From: Acidimicrobiales bacterium
Lineage (GTDB): Bacteria; Actinomycetota; Acidimicrobiia; Acidimicrobiales; Palsa-688
Assembly: GCA_036378675.1 (NCBI GenBank)
Contig: DASUWA010000019.1
Location: 30,526 to 94,525 of the forward strand
Reading direction: 5' to 3'
Length of the DNA stretch: 64,000 bases
The translations under genes and the position numbers were made by a program. This document shows positions 17,784 through 26,676 of the stretch, one piece after another. The notes beneath the pieces are model-generated. The model saw nothing but the letters and a program-made list of their open reading frames with translations, did not search any database and had not been told where the DNA came from. The first letter of the stretch is position 1. Each line of letters starts with the position of its first letter.

Positions 17784-18112
17784 AAAAACCGAAACTAAGA
17801 GGCGTTACCAAGCCGGTCAACGGCCACGGCCCACTCTACGGAACGCCCGCAAAACCGGCTTATCGACCGTGGCGAACGGCGGCTTCCATCAGGAGCATTG
17901 CCGGTAATGCGCCGGCCTCCTCACCGGTGAGCGCCCTGTCCGAAATGTCCACCCGACAGAACGGAAATTGGCGAAGCCGGCAAAACTTTTCGCCTCCATC
18001 CCGACAGACCGGGACAATCTGATTGTGACATGACCCGAGTGACGTTGATCACATCTGTAACGTGTAGTAAGCGTTACCCACGCCATAGGTAACCGACCCC
18101 GGGGGGGAACGT
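17784..18112. promoter_or_regulatory. divergent P450/MFS control region with GTAAC half-sites
   Basis: No gene is present in these 329 bases. The octamer GCGTTACC occurs at 17802-17809 (next to the P450 start) and again at 18071-18078 (before the MFS gene). GTAACG at 18057-18062 and CGTTAC at 18072-18077 form an inverted repeat with a nine-base spacer. A further GTAAC lies at 18089-18093. This looks like an operator set for one regulator acting on both genes. The regulator is not in the window. Confidence 0.5.
18038..18053. promoter_or_regulatory. CRP/GlxR-like site upstream of MFS gene
   Basis: AGTGA-CGTTGA-TCACA at 18038-18053 matches the CRP/GlxR consensus TGTGA-N6-TCACA at nine of ten positions. 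It lies 60 bp upstream of the MFS start, a spacing at which CRP-family proteins often activate. cAMP control is inferred. Confidence 0.5.
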
Positions 18113-19906
18113 ATGAGTGTTACTGCAGCAGGCTCGGTGGATCGACCATCCGGTCTTTCCTGGTTGTGGAAGCGGCAACTGGACTCCTATCCCGACACCG
18201 CTCAGCGCATCACCTACCTCGGCATCACGGTGTTGTCGACCGTGATGCTCTATTACGAGTTGTACGTAGGCGGGTCGGTGTCCACGCTGTTCCTGGCGAA
18301 GTTCCATATGAGCTTCAGCTTCCTCGTGTACACGCTTGCGATCGGCAACTTGATCGGAGCGTTCGGCTCGCTGTTCGCCGGTCTCACCGACCGGTTAGGG
18401 AGGACCAACCTGGTCGTCGGCGGTCTGATAATCACCGCAGTATTCGTTGGGTTCATCATCCCGGCAGCCCCGAACAAGTGGGCCTTCACGATCGAGGGAT
18501 GGGCGGTCGCAGTGGTTGAGGGAATCTGCCTGGTCGCCACACCTGCGCTGATCCGCGATTTCTCACCCCAGGTGGGCCGAGCTACAGCGATGGGCTTCTG
18601 GACCAGCGGCCCGGTGCTCGGCAGCCTGATCGTGGCCGTGGTCGCGACGAACACTATCGGGGCCAACCCATCCCCGAGCTTCTGGACCCACGAGTACCAC
18701 ATCTGCGGGATCGCTGGCCTGGTCGTTGCGGCGATCGCACTCGTCGGGCTCCGTGAGCTGTCCCCCGGGCTTCGCGACCAACTCATGGTCACCATGCATG
18801 ACCGGGCGCTGATCGAGGCACGTGCGAAGGGGCTTGACATCGAGTCGGCTCTCCGGAACCCGTGGCGCCAGCTGCTCAAGCCGGACGTCGTCGTCTCGGC
18901 TCTGGGGATCTCGATCTTCCTGCTGATCTACTACACGGCGGTCGGGTTCGGACTGATCTACTTCGTCACCGTGTTCGGTTTCAGCGTCAAGGACGGGAAC
19001 GGCCTCGGCAACTGGAACTGGGGTTTCAACGTGGTAGCGGTGATCCTCTTCGGGATCATCTCCGACCGATTGCGAGTCAGAAAGCCGTTCATGATCGGGG
19101 GCGGAATTGCCGCCGCGGTGATGATGATCATCTACCTCGAGCAGGCCGGACACCATCCCAGCTACTACAGCCTGGCGATCATCGTCGCCGCGCTGTCGTT
19201 CTGCCTCGGAGTCGCCTATGTCCCTTGGATGGCGAGCTTCACCGAGACCGTTGAGGCCCGCAATCCCGCATTGACCGCCACGGGGCTCGCGATCTGGGGA
19301 TGGATCATCCGCGTGATCGTCTTCGTCTCGTACATGATCCTGCCATCGGTGATCAACACCGTGACCCCGCTGGTCCAGTACGGCAACGGGGTTCAGGCAG
19401 CGGCAACCAAGTACGCGCCCGAGGTCGCTTTCGCGACAGCCCATCCCGACATTGTCGCCACCGCCACCCGGATCGCACCCGAGCTGCAAGCGGTTTCAGC
19501 ACACGCTGCTCTATTCACCCAGCTCGCAGCTAACCCGACTCCTGCGCTGATTGCGGAAGCACAGGCTGCCGTGGGCCCGACGATGTTTGGCAACATCGTC
19601 GCTCACGCCGCGGACATCCAGAAGGTGATCCCGTTCTCCTCGCAGCTGACCCAACTCGCTTCCGTTGCGAACAATGCGGACTTCAAGTTCCTGCAAAAGC
19701 ACGGTACCCAGGTGGTGAACGCCGCCAAGCACAACGCCGGCAAGTGGAAGGACTGGTACTGGATCTGCTTCGGAGGGATGATCTTCTTCCTCTTCACCGT
19801 TCCGCTCGTGCGAGGCAGATGGAGCCCCAAGCGGGCGAGAGCGGACGAGGACGCGCACGAGGCGATGGTCCAGGCCGAGCTGGCCAAGATTCACGCCACC
19901 GCCTGA
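18113..19906 (+). CDS. MFS transporter with large extracytoplasmic insert
   Basis: This 597-residue protein is a major facilitator carrier in the inner membrane. The MFS A-motif GLTDRLGRTNLVVGG is in the loop after the second predicted helix, and GIISDRLRVRKPFMIGGG is its counterpart in the second half. Unusually, about 150 residues (roughly 420-565, Ala/Thr/Gln-rich, helical, no strong hydrophobic segment) sit before the last membrane span WICFGGMIFFLFTVPLV. The usual family length is 400-450. The start has a G-rich ribosome site (GGGGGGGA). It is divergent from a P450 and followed by a strong hairpin. The substrate is unknown; the context suggests an organic acid, lipid or xenobiotic. Confidence 0.85.
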   Translation: MSVTAAGSVDRPSGLSWLWKRQLDSYPDTAQRITYLGITVLSTVMLYYELYVGGSVSTLFLAKFHMSFSFLVYTLAIGNLIGAFGSLFAGLTDRLGRTNLVVGGLIITAVFVGFIIPAAPNKWAFTIEGWAVAVVEGICLVATPALIRDFSPQVGRATAMGFWTSGPVLGSLIVAVVATNTIGANPSPSFWTHEYHICGIAGLVVAAIALVGLRELSPGLRDQLMVTMHDRALIEARAKGLDIESALRNPWRQLLKPDVVVSALGISIFLLIYYTAVGFGLIYFVTVFGFSVKDGNGLGNWNWGFNVVAVILFGIISDRLRVRKPFMIGGGIAAAVMMIIYLEQAGHHPSYYSLAIIVAALSFCLGVAYVPWMASFTETVEARNPALTATGLAIWGWIIRVIVFVSYMILPSVINTVTPLVQYGNGVQAAATKYAPEVAFATAHPDIVATATRIAPELQAVSAHAALFTQLAANPTPALIAEAQAAVGPTMFGNIVAHAADIQKVIPFSSQLTQLASVANNADFKFLQKHGTQVVNAAKHNAGKWKDWYWICFGGMIFFLFTVPLVRGRWSPKRARADEDAHEAMVQAELAKIHATA

Positions 19907-19928
19907 CGGAAACTTCTTCGGGAGGGCG

Positions 19929-19958
19929 AGAGGCCGGGACCTTTTGGTCCCGGCCTCT
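19929..19958. terminator. bidirectional terminator hairpin
   Basis: A perfect 13-bp stem (AGAGGCCGGGACC at 19929-19941, complement at 19946-19958) closes a TTTT loop. It lies 22 bases after the MFS stop and 22 bases before the stop end of the convergent epoxide hydrolase gene. There is no long U-tract, as is common for actinobacterial terminators. Confidence 0.8.
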
Positions 19959-19980
19959 GCGCGTCAACCGGTACGTCGCG

Positions 19981-21117
19981 TCAGCGGATGTTCCTGAAGC
20001 AAGCACGGACTTCGTCGACGAACAGCGCTGGTTGCTCGAACGCCGCGAAGTGCCCACCGACTTTCGGTTCGTTCCAATAGCGGATGTCCTGGTACTGGCG
20101 CGAGGCACACCGCCGGGAACATCGGAAGATCTCCTTCGGGAACACCGACGCGCCCATCGGGACCAGCACCGGGTCGAGAGGGGGATTGCTGAAGGACTCC
20201 CAGTACATCCGCCCGGACGAGGCGCCGGAGGCGGGGAGCCAGTAGAGCATGATGTTGTCGAGAATCCGGTCGGCACCAAGGGCTCCTACCGGGTCGCCGC
20301 CGGTGTCGCTCCACGACCAGAACTTCTCGAGGATCCAGGCGCACTGCCCGGCCGGCGAATCCACCAGCGCGTAGCCGAGCGTCTGCGGACGGGTGGCCTG
20401 CTGCTTGGAGTAGCCCGAATCATGTGCCATGTATTCGTTGACGCTCGCCAGAGCGGCCTGCTCCATCTCGGTCGGATCCCCGTCGTCGGGCCCAGGGAAA
20501 CCGATGATCATGTTGAGATGGATGCCCGCCACGTGTTCGGGATCTTGTATGCCGATGCTCGTCGTGACCATCGCGCCCCAGTCACCGCCTTGGGCGACGT
20601 AGCGGTCGTATCCCAGACGGGCCATCAGCGACGCCCAGGCCCGCGCGGTGCGTTGCACTCCCCATCCCGTCTCGCGTGGCTTGTCGCTGAATGCATAACC
20701 AGGCAGAGACGGGATCACGACATGGAACGCGTCCGCGGCGTCGCCACCGTAGGCAGGAGGATCGGTCAAAGGACCGACCGCTTCCAAGAACTCGACGAAC
20801 GACCCCGGCCAGCCGTGGGTCAACACCATCGGCACAGCCTCCGGGTGCTGCGACCGGACGTGAAGGAAATGAATGCCCAGACCATCTATCACGGTGCGGA
20901 ACTGAGGGAAATCGTTCAGGCGCTTCTGCCGCACCTGCCAGTCGTAACCATCGGCCCAGTAACCGCACAGGCCCTTGAGGTATCCGAGCGGCACGCCCTG
21001 AGACCAGTCGGGGACCGGAGCCTCGTCGGCCCATCGCGTCCTTCTCAAGCGTTCCTGCAGATCGACCAGATCTGCTTCGGCCACGTCGATCGTGAACGGG
21101 ATGATCTGCTCGGACAA
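19981..21117 (-). CDS. epoxide hydrolase, alpha/beta-hydrolase family with EHN domain
   Basis: It resembles microsomal-type epoxide hydrolases, which open epoxides to diols through an Asp ester. The N-terminal EHN domain is visible as IIPFTIDVAEADLVDLQERL followed by RRTRWADE. MVLTHGWPGSFVEFLE is the oxyanion-hole HGxP motif, and VAQGGDWGAMVTTSIG holds the nucleophile Asp. VGGHFAAFEQP contains the catalytic His near the C-terminus. I chose the TTG at 21115-21117 because GAGGGAGGG lies seven bases upstream, giving 378 residues; the frame is open nine codons further. The physiological substrate is unknown; the neighbouring P450 could supply an epoxide (inference). Confidence 0.9.
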   Translation of the reverse strand: MSEQIIPFTIDVAEADLVDLQERLRRTRWADEAPVPDWSQGVPLGYLKGLCGYWADGYDWQVRQKRLNDFPQFRTVIDGLGIHFLHVRSQHPEAVPMVLTHGWPGSFVEFLEAVGPLTDPPAYGGDAADAFHVVIPSLPGYAFSDKPRETGWGVQRTARAWASLMARLGYDRYVAQGGDWGAMVTTSIGIQDPEHVAGIHLNMIIGFPGPDDGDPTEMEQAALASVNEYMAHDSGYSKQQATRPQTLGYALVDSPAGQCAWILEKFWSWSDTGGDPVGALGADRILDNIMLYWLPASGASSGRMYWESFSNPPLDPVLVPMGASVFPKEIFRCSRRCASRQYQDIRYWNEPKVGGHFAAFEQPALFVDEVRACFRNIR

Positions 21118-21218
21118 GGCGATGCCCTCCCTCTTTTTCGTCAACGTTTCTCAGGGTTCCACGGATGAGGCGCGGCGAAACCGTAGCCTGAGTCTTCGCT
21201 TGAATCCTCCGCCCGTTG

Positions 21219-22223
21219 CTACCAGACGGGATAGGCAGGCCGTGGAGCGTCCACGGCTCCGCGCGACAAGGTCGTCAGGTTCTCGTCGGCTGACGTCTTG
21301 GCCGCCGCCACCACGACCGTCGTGACGAGAACCGCCAGAGCCAGCACAGTGTCGAGCGCGAACCAACCGGTGAGTTTCATCGAGAGGGTGAACCCCAACT
21401 GCCGTGCCTGCGGTCCGCTCAAGCCCGCGATAGAGGGCGGGACCGCCTGGTCCACCTGAATCACCGCCGACGCGAACTGGGCGCCGAGCATGGTGAGGAC
21501 CGCGCCTGTCGCTGCCACGGCAGCGCGGCGGTCCTTCCACATGAACAACGCAGCGAGGATCGGGATGGCGGCGATCGCCAGGGCCGACAGGACGTTGCCG
21601 ATGACGATCTGCCACGGCTCTGCGAAGGCGTTTCCAAGGTTGAACGACACGGCACGGCCGGTGACTGCGCTGACGCCGGTGTAGTGATCCCACGCCGGCA
21701 GGAAGAACCCTGCGGTCGCAGTGCTGAGCGCCCCGACGCCCGCCAAGGTCGCCCAGCGGTTGAAACCCGAAGCCGGGGGGTCATCGAGCGCAGGCTGCCG
21801 GTTCGAGCGAACGGCCAGGACGGCGGTCGCAGCGCCGGCCGCTCCGACCACCCAGGCGGCTGTCATGATCCACAGTCCTGGGCCCGCCTGGCCGGTTCCG
21901 TACCGGAAGACCTGCCCGAGGTCGGACACCCGAAAGCCGAGTTCCCCGAGCGCTGCCCCGACCGCGAAAGCGGCCGCGATCCTCACCCACCTCGGCCCGG
22001 CAAGCCCGAAACCGAGAGCGGTCGCCCAAGCCGCGGCAACCACGGCGTAGAGAGCAGCCTGGTCAGCCTGGGAGGCGATCGACGCCGGCGAGCCCCCACT
22101 GAAGTAGTCAGGGAACATCGCCGCCACGTGCAGAATGACCGCTGCCAGCAGGAGAGCGCCGGCAGCTAGTTCGAGCTTGGAGGGATGTCTGCGCTGCTCG
22201 GAGACGGGGGTGCTTGCGTCCAT
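21219..22223 (-). CDS. multi-spanning membrane protein of unknown function
   Basis: This 334-residue protein has about eight hydrophobic segments, among them LELAAGALLLAAVILHVAAM, YAVVAAAWATALGFGLAG, IMTAAWVVGAAGAATAVLAV, VIGNVLSALAIAAIPILAAL and the C-terminal FALDTVLALAVLVTTVVVAA. I do not recognise a family. The N-terminus is short and cytoplasmic-like, and the loops carry few charged residues. It is on the same strand as the GH3 and epoxide hydrolase genes, with gaps of 64 and 101 bp, so it may or may not be cotranscribed. Confidence 0.7.
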   Translation of the reverse strand: MDASTPVSEQRRHPSKLELAAGALLLAAVILHVAAMFPDYFSGGSPASIASQADQAALYAVVAAAWATALGFGLAGPRWVRIAAAFAVGAALGELGFRVSDLGQVFRYGTGQAGPGLWIMTAAWVVGAAGAATAVLAVRSNRQPALDDPPASGFNRWATLAGVGALSTATAGFFLPAWDHYTGVSAVTGRAVSFNLGNAFAEPWQIVIGNVLSALAIAAIPILAALFMWKDRRAAVAATGAVLTMLGAQFASAVIQVDQAVPPSIAGLSGPQARQLGFTLSMKLTGWFALDTVLALAVLVTTVVVAAAKTSADENLTTLSRGAVDAPRPAYPVW

Positions 22224-22287
22224 GCACCCATTCTGGTCCGCTTTGGTGAACGGGGCCTGAGAAGGGCGCGATCAACTGGTTCGCTGG

Positions 22288-24519
22288 TTAACTGCCGGGG
22301 CCCGATGCGGGACCGAGTTGCGCGGCGCTTGGGTTCAGCGTGGAGTGGAGCGGCAGTCCGGCGGGATCGGAGCTGTCGCCGACGTAGACGTCATAGCGCC
22401 CTGCGCCGACGGACCATGTTCCGACGCTGCCCGGCGCTCCCGCCCAGGTGGCCAGGTCTCCCCTTGTGATCGCGAACCGTACCTGGGCCCGCTTGCCGGG
22501 TGCGAGCATGACCCGCTGAAATCCGCGGAGCTGGCGGGGTGGCTCACCCGTTGCTGGCGGGTACCCGACGTAGCACTGGGCGACGTCGGCGCCAGATCGC
22601 CGGCCTGTGTTCGTCACCGTCGCCGACACCGTGTACCCGCCGCGAGGTCCTGACGCGATGTGGAGCGCGCTGTAGCGGAAGCTGGTGTAACTGAGCCCGT
22701 AGCCGAAGGGGTACTGCGGCTTCGCGCCGGTCGCCTCGTACCAGCGGTAGCCGACGTTGAGACCCTCGTCGTAGTAGGTCGGGCCCCCGTTTCCGCCGAA
22801 CTCCGCGGTCGATGCGTCGGGACGCGGGCCACCCGCGACCGGCCAGCTCACCGGCAGTTTGCCGCTGGGGCTGATCTGGCCGCTGAGCAGTTGGACGAGC
22901 GAGGTTCCGGCCGATTGACCCGGGTACCAGGTCTCCAGGACTGCCGCGACCGAGGACAGCCAGGGCATGTCGACCGGGGCTCCGGTCTCGAGAACGACAA
23001 TCGTGCGCGGGTTCGCCGCGGCAACCGCGCGCACCAGGGCGTCCTGGTTCCCCGGCAGAGCCAACGAAAGCGCGTCAACTCCCTCGGCTTCGACGTCATG
23101 AACCACGACGATGGCGACGCTGGCCTCGCGGGCCAGCCTCGCCGCGACGGGGATAACCGCCCCATTGGTGTAGGCCACCCGAGACCCCGCGGCTTGAAGG
23201 GCGTCGAGTGCGGTCGTCGGATCGTCGGCCTTGACCCGCATCGCCCCGTAACCGGCCGGCATGGGGGTTCCGCCATTCGCACCGATCAGGGCAATCGTTC
23301 CCGTGCCGGGGAGAGACAGCGGGAGTAGGCCGTTGTTCTTCAGGAGAACGGCGCCCTCGTTGTCGGTCCGAAGAGCCACCGACTGGTCCGCCGCCGACGA
23401 GGCATCCGCATCGGGCCGAAGCGGGTGGGGCGCGGCGATGAGATCGAACTTGAACAACGTGGTGAGCAACGGCTTGACGAGGGCGTCGAGTTCAGGCCTG
23501 GGCAGTTGGCCGCCGGCCACTGCCGCGGCGATGTCGGCAGGTTGGTACAGCGGCGTGCACTTGACTTGCGACACCCCCGCCGCGAACGCGTCCGCCTGAT
23601 TGAAGATCGACCCACAGTCTGAGCGAACAAAACCGGCGAATCCCCAGGCACCGCGCAGCTGGGTCTGCAGGAGCTGCTGAGATTGGCACGAGGGGGTTCC
23701 GTTGATGAGGTCATAGGCGCACATGACGCCGCCCGGGTGAGCCTGCTGAACCGAGGCTGACCAAGCGGGCAAGTAGATCTCGTGCAAGGCCTGGTCACCG
23801 ACGATCGAGTCGTCTCGCAGGGTGCCGCGGCTGGTCTCCTGGTTGTAGGCGGCGTAGTGCTTTACCACCGCCACCACCCTCTGACTCTGGATGCCGTTGA
23901 TAAGCGGTGTCGCCAGCGACGCGGTGAGGAACGGGTCCTCTCCAAGAGACTCGTAGGCCCTTCCCCACAACGGGCTCCGCTCGATGTTGATCGTCGGTGC
24001 CAGCGCCACGTCGACTCCGACGGCTGCGTCCTCGGACCCGATGACTTGCCCGTAGCTGCCCGCCAGCCCGGAGTCGAAAGCAGCAGCGTCGGCGATCGGT
24101 GCAGGCAACTGGGTCACACCGCCGAAGTGCCCGGCGGTGGTGCGCCATCCGCTTGCCACGCCTCCCGAGCCGTCCTGCTCGGTGATGGCGGGTATGCAAA
24201 GGGACGGGATCGCCGGGCTGAGGCCTTCGTACGGGTTGGCCGGGCTGCCTCCCCAGTAGAGGTGGAGGATCTTGGCCTCGTCGAGCGGGGAAATGGCCGC
24301 CATCAGCAAGGACGTCCGCTTCGGTGCAGACAGCTTCGAGTTGAGCCATGGACAAGCGGCGAGCTGGGTGGGGCTCGCCGAGGTGGCCAGGTCGGCGTCT
24401 CCGGCGGCCCGTCCGGAAACCGCGAAGAAAGCAGCGAGCAGCCCGATAGCTGCCCCAACGGCTCCGATCACCGGCGCGCGGCCGTGCCTCAACCCCCGCT
24501 CTATACCCGACCTAGTCAT
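22288..24519 (-). CDS. secreted glycoside hydrolase family 3 (beta-glucosidase-like)
   Basis: This 743-residue exported glycosidase probably releases terminal sugars from plant or microbial polysaccharides. The N-terminus has a basic stretch and a hydrophobic segment (about 18-36), a signal peptide or anchor. The GH3 N-domain shows LAPTINIERSPLWGRAYESL followed by GEDPFLTA, VKHYAAYNQE, and GFVRSDCGSIFNQADAF, where the Asp after Ser is the expected nucleophile; the usual Trp after it is Cys here. The second domain has EGAVLLKNNGLLPL and VVVHDVEAEGVDALSLALPG. A fibronectin-III-like domain follows the YPFGYGLSYTSF motif. It is divergent from galK, which suggests that released sugars are phosphorylated by neighbouring genes (inference). 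Confidence 0.92.
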   Translation of the reverse strand: MTRSGIERGLRHGRAPVIGAVGAAIGLLAAFFAVSGRAAGDADLATSASPTQLAACPWLNSKLSAPKRTSLLMAAISPLDEAKILHLYWGGSPANPYEGLSPAIPSLCIPAITEQDGSGGVASGWRTTAGHFGGVTQLPAPIADAAAFDSGLAGSYGQVIGSEDAAVGVDVALAPTINIERSPLWGRAYESLGEDPFLTASLATPLINGIQSQRVVAVVKHYAAYNQETSRGTLRDDSIVGDQALHEIYLPAWSASVQQAHPGGVMCAYDLINGTPSCQSQQLLQTQLRGAWGFAGFVRSDCGSIFNQADAFAAGVSQVKCTPLYQPADIAAAVAGGQLPRPELDALVKPLLTTLFKFDLIAAPHPLRPDADASSAADQSVALRTDNEGAVLLKNNGLLPLSLPGTGTIALIGANGGTPMPAGYGAMRVKADDPTTALDALQAAGSRVAYTNGAVIPVAARLAREASVAIVVVHDVEAEGVDALSLALPGNQDALVRAVAAANPRTIVVLETGAPVDMPWLSSVAAVLETWYPGQSAGTSLVQLLSGQISPSGKLPVSWPVAGGPRPDASTAEFGGNGGPTYYDEGLNVGYRWYEATGAKPQYPFGYGLSYTSFRYSALHIASGPRGGYTVSATVTNTGRRSGADVAQCYVGYPPATGEPPRQLRGFQRVMLAPGKRAQVRFAITRGDLATWAGAPGSVGTWSVGAGRYDVYVGDSSDPAGLPLHSTLNPSAAQLGPASGPGS

Positions 24520-24582
24520 TGCTCCTCTATGACGAAGTGTGCCAGTAAGAGAAGTTCGTGTCTCGTCGCGTCGCTGAGAGAC

Positions 24583-24616
24583 CTCTCAGGGACATGAATC
24601 TCTCAGGGACATGAAT
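24583..24616 (+). repeat. 17-bp tandem duplication of the galK start region, making a 6-codon leader
   Basis: CTCTCAGGGACATGAAT occurs at 24583-24599 and again at 24600-24616. Each copy carries AGGGAC-ATG. The ATG in the first copy (24594) opens a six-codon frame (MNLSGT) ending at TGA 24612-24614, which overlaps the galK ATG at 24611 as ATGA. A coupled leader could therefore drive or limit galK translation. Confidence 0.75.
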
Positions 24617-25618
24617 AACGTCGTTCCTATGCAGTCGGCGTTCGGACCCGGACGGGTGAACCTGATAGGCGATCACACCGATTACACCGGTGGGTTCGTA
24701 CTTCCCATGGCGATCCAGTTCGGCACCACCGTCACCTTTGAGCCCGGTGGCGACCGGGTGATACTGCGGTCTGGCTATGAACCTGAACCCGCCGACCTTC
24801 CACTGAAAATCGAGAAACCGTCCTCGGTGAACCCGAAGTGGGCCCGCTACGTCGCCGGTGTCATCGCAGAGATCGAACCGGCAACAGGCGGCACCGGAAC
24901 CGTCACCACGAACCTGCCGGTCGGCGAAGGCCTCGCATCCAGCGCCGCGCTCGAGGTGGCGACGGCGCTGGCGCTCGGTTATGCCGGTCCTCCCGACGAC
25001 TTGGCGGTCACCTGCCAGCGCGCCGAACAGCGCGCCGTAGGAGTGCCGTGCGGGGTTATGGACCAGTTGGCGTCCGTGTCCGGGGTACCAGGACACGCGT
25101 TGTTGATCGACTGCTCCACCAACTCGGTGACCCCGATTCCGCTTCCCGGGGACTGCGAGGTCGTCGCGATAGCTTCAGGCGAGCCTCGTTCTCTGGACGG
25201 TTCGCGCTACGCCGAGAGGAGACTGGAGTGCGAGAAAGCGGCGTCGATGGTAGGGCCTCTCCGGGCAGCGGCCTTAGTTGACCTCGATTCGATACCCGAC
25301 CGGGTGCTGCGCCGGCGGGCCCGACACGTTGTGACCGAAAACCAGAGGGTGCTCGACTTCGCAACCCACATTCGGCACGGCGAGCTCCGGGAGGCGGGTG
25401 CGTTGATGCATGAGAGCCACCGCTCTCTGCGGGACGACTTTGCTGTCTCCACCGCCGCTCTCGACGATCTCGTCGCTCGGCTGGTGAAAACTCCCGGCGT
25501 GTACGGTGCGCGGTTGACCGGGGCCGGCTTTGGGGGGTCTGTTGTGGCGTTGACCCGACCCGGTGTCCTATCTGAAGGCCTGCTGCTGAAGGCTTCAGCG
25601 GGTGCTCGGCTGGTATAA
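24611..25618 (+). CDS. galK: galactokinase (GHMP kinase family)
   Basis: GalK phosphorylates galactose at C1 in the Leloir pathway. The 335-residue sequence has the galactokinase signature GRVNLIGDHTDYTGG (the common Glu in GEHTDY is Asp here), the ATP loop LPVGEGLASSAALEVA (canonical GLSSSA is GLASSA), VPCGVMDQLASVSG with the catalytic Asp151, and GARLTGAGFGGSVVAL near the C-terminus. The start could be the ATG at 24611, used here, or the ATG six codons later. Other Leloir genes (galT, galE) are not next to it. It is shorter than the E. coli enzyme (about 380) but within the actinobacterial range. Confidence 0.9.
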   Translation: MNNVVPMQSAFGPGRVNLIGDHTDYTGGFVLPMAIQFGTTVTFEPGGDRVILRSGYEPEPADLPLKIEKPSSVNPKWARYVAGVIAEIEPATGGTGTVTTNLPVGEGLASSAALEVATALALGYAGPPDDLAVTCQRAEQRAVGVPCGVMDQLASVSGVPGHALLIDCSTNSVTPIPLPGDCEVVAIASGEPRSLDGSRYAERRLECEKAASMVGPLRAAALVDLDSIPDRVLRRRARHVVTENQRVLDFATHIRHGELREAGALMHESHRSLRDDFAVSTAALDDLVARLVKTPGVYGARLTGAGFGGSVVALTRPGVLSEGLLLKASAGARLV

Positions 25619-25732
25619 CCGGGCTCGTGCCCGCGTTCCGTTCGCCGGGACGGGGCGGTTGGAGCGCTTTGACGCCAACCGTACGCTTCAACGCTGCCGG
25701 AACCGCCGGCGAGCGACCAAAGGAAGTGCCAG

Positions 25733-26629
25733 ATGCCTGTTCGTTCACTCGGCTACCTGAGGATCGGCAGCGAAGACATCGAGGGGTGGCGCCGTTTCGC
25801 GGGCGAGTTCCTCGGCATGATGGAAGTGCGCGGCGACGACGCGGATGCCCTCTATTTCAGGATGGACGACTACCCGCCCCGGTTGGTCATCGCACCCTCA
25901 GCTCAGAATGGCGTAGAAGCGATCGGCTTGGAAGTGAGGGACGCCGCCGAGCTCGCAGAGCTGACCGAAGCGGTTGAGGCGACAGGAACGAAGGTCGCCC
26001 CGCTCGACGCGGTGGAGTGCCGCGACCGGCGGATTACCGAGGGGGTGAGGTTCGACGATCCCTCAGGGAACAAACTCGAGCTGTTCTGGGGCGTCGTGCT
26101 CAGCCACACCCCCGCACTGACTCCCAACGTGAGCGGCTTCGTGACCGGGAATCAGGGCATGGGCCATGTGGTGGTTACGGTGTCGGATGGAGCCGGCTCT
26201 TTCGACTTCTACACGAGGGTGCTCGGCTTCCGCGGGAGGAACACCTTGCGGCTTCCCGCGGCCCCGGCTGAAGACGGCAGCCCGCGCTTCGAAACGCTCT
26301 GGTTTCTCGGCTGCAACCCGCGACATCACACGGTCGGGATTCTGCCGATGGACGGTCCGGGACGCCTGGTCCACTTCATGGTCGAGGGGGCGTCGCTCGA
26401 CGACGTAGGGCGCGCCTGGGACCGAGCCGAGAAGCTCAGTGTGCCGGTCATGCAGACGCTCGGGCGTCACACCAACGACCAAATGGTGTCCTTCTATGTG
26501 ATCAGCCCCGGCGGGTTCGCGGTCGAGTTCGGTTACGACGGGCTTCAAGTCACCGAAGAGGTGCCCGTCTACGAGATCACCGAAGGTGCGTTCTGGGGCC
26601 ACAAGTTCGTCAACTTCCCGAGTTTGTAA
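25733..26629 (+). CDS. type I extradiol catechol dioxygenase (HsaC/BphC-like)
   Basis: The enzyme would cleave a catechol ring next to the hydroxyls with Fe(II) and O2. Two vicinal-oxygen-chelate domains are seen: about 5-120 (degenerate, no metal) and 140-275. The metal ligands are His145 (GMGHVVVTV), His214 (RLVHFMVE) and Glu265 (AVEFGYDG). His199 and Tyr255 are the usual acid-base residues. It resembles 2,3-dihydroxybiphenyl dioxygenase and the steroid enzyme HsaC, but no HsaA, HsaB or HsaD partner is nearby. AAAGGA lies eight bases before the ATG. It precedes the kinase-like gene by 47 bp. Confidence 0.9.
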   Translation: MPVRSLGYLRIGSEDIEGWRRFAGEFLGMMEVRGDDADALYFRMDDYPPRLVIAPSAQNGVEAIGLEVRDAAELAELTEAVEATGTKVAPLDAVECRDRRITEGVRFDDPSGNKLELFWGVVLSHTPALTPNVSGFVTGNQGMGHVVVTVSDGAGSFDFYTRVLGFRGRNTLRLPAAPAEDGSPRFETLWFLGCNPRHHTVGILPMDGPGRLVHFMVEGASLDDVGRAWDRAEKLSVPVMQTLGRHTNDQMVSFYVISPGGFAVEFGYDGLQVTEEVPVYEITEGAFWGHKFVNFPSL

Positions 26630-26676
26630 CCAGGCCCGGACGGGGCCCCAACCTTCGCACCTGCCACACTGGCCCG

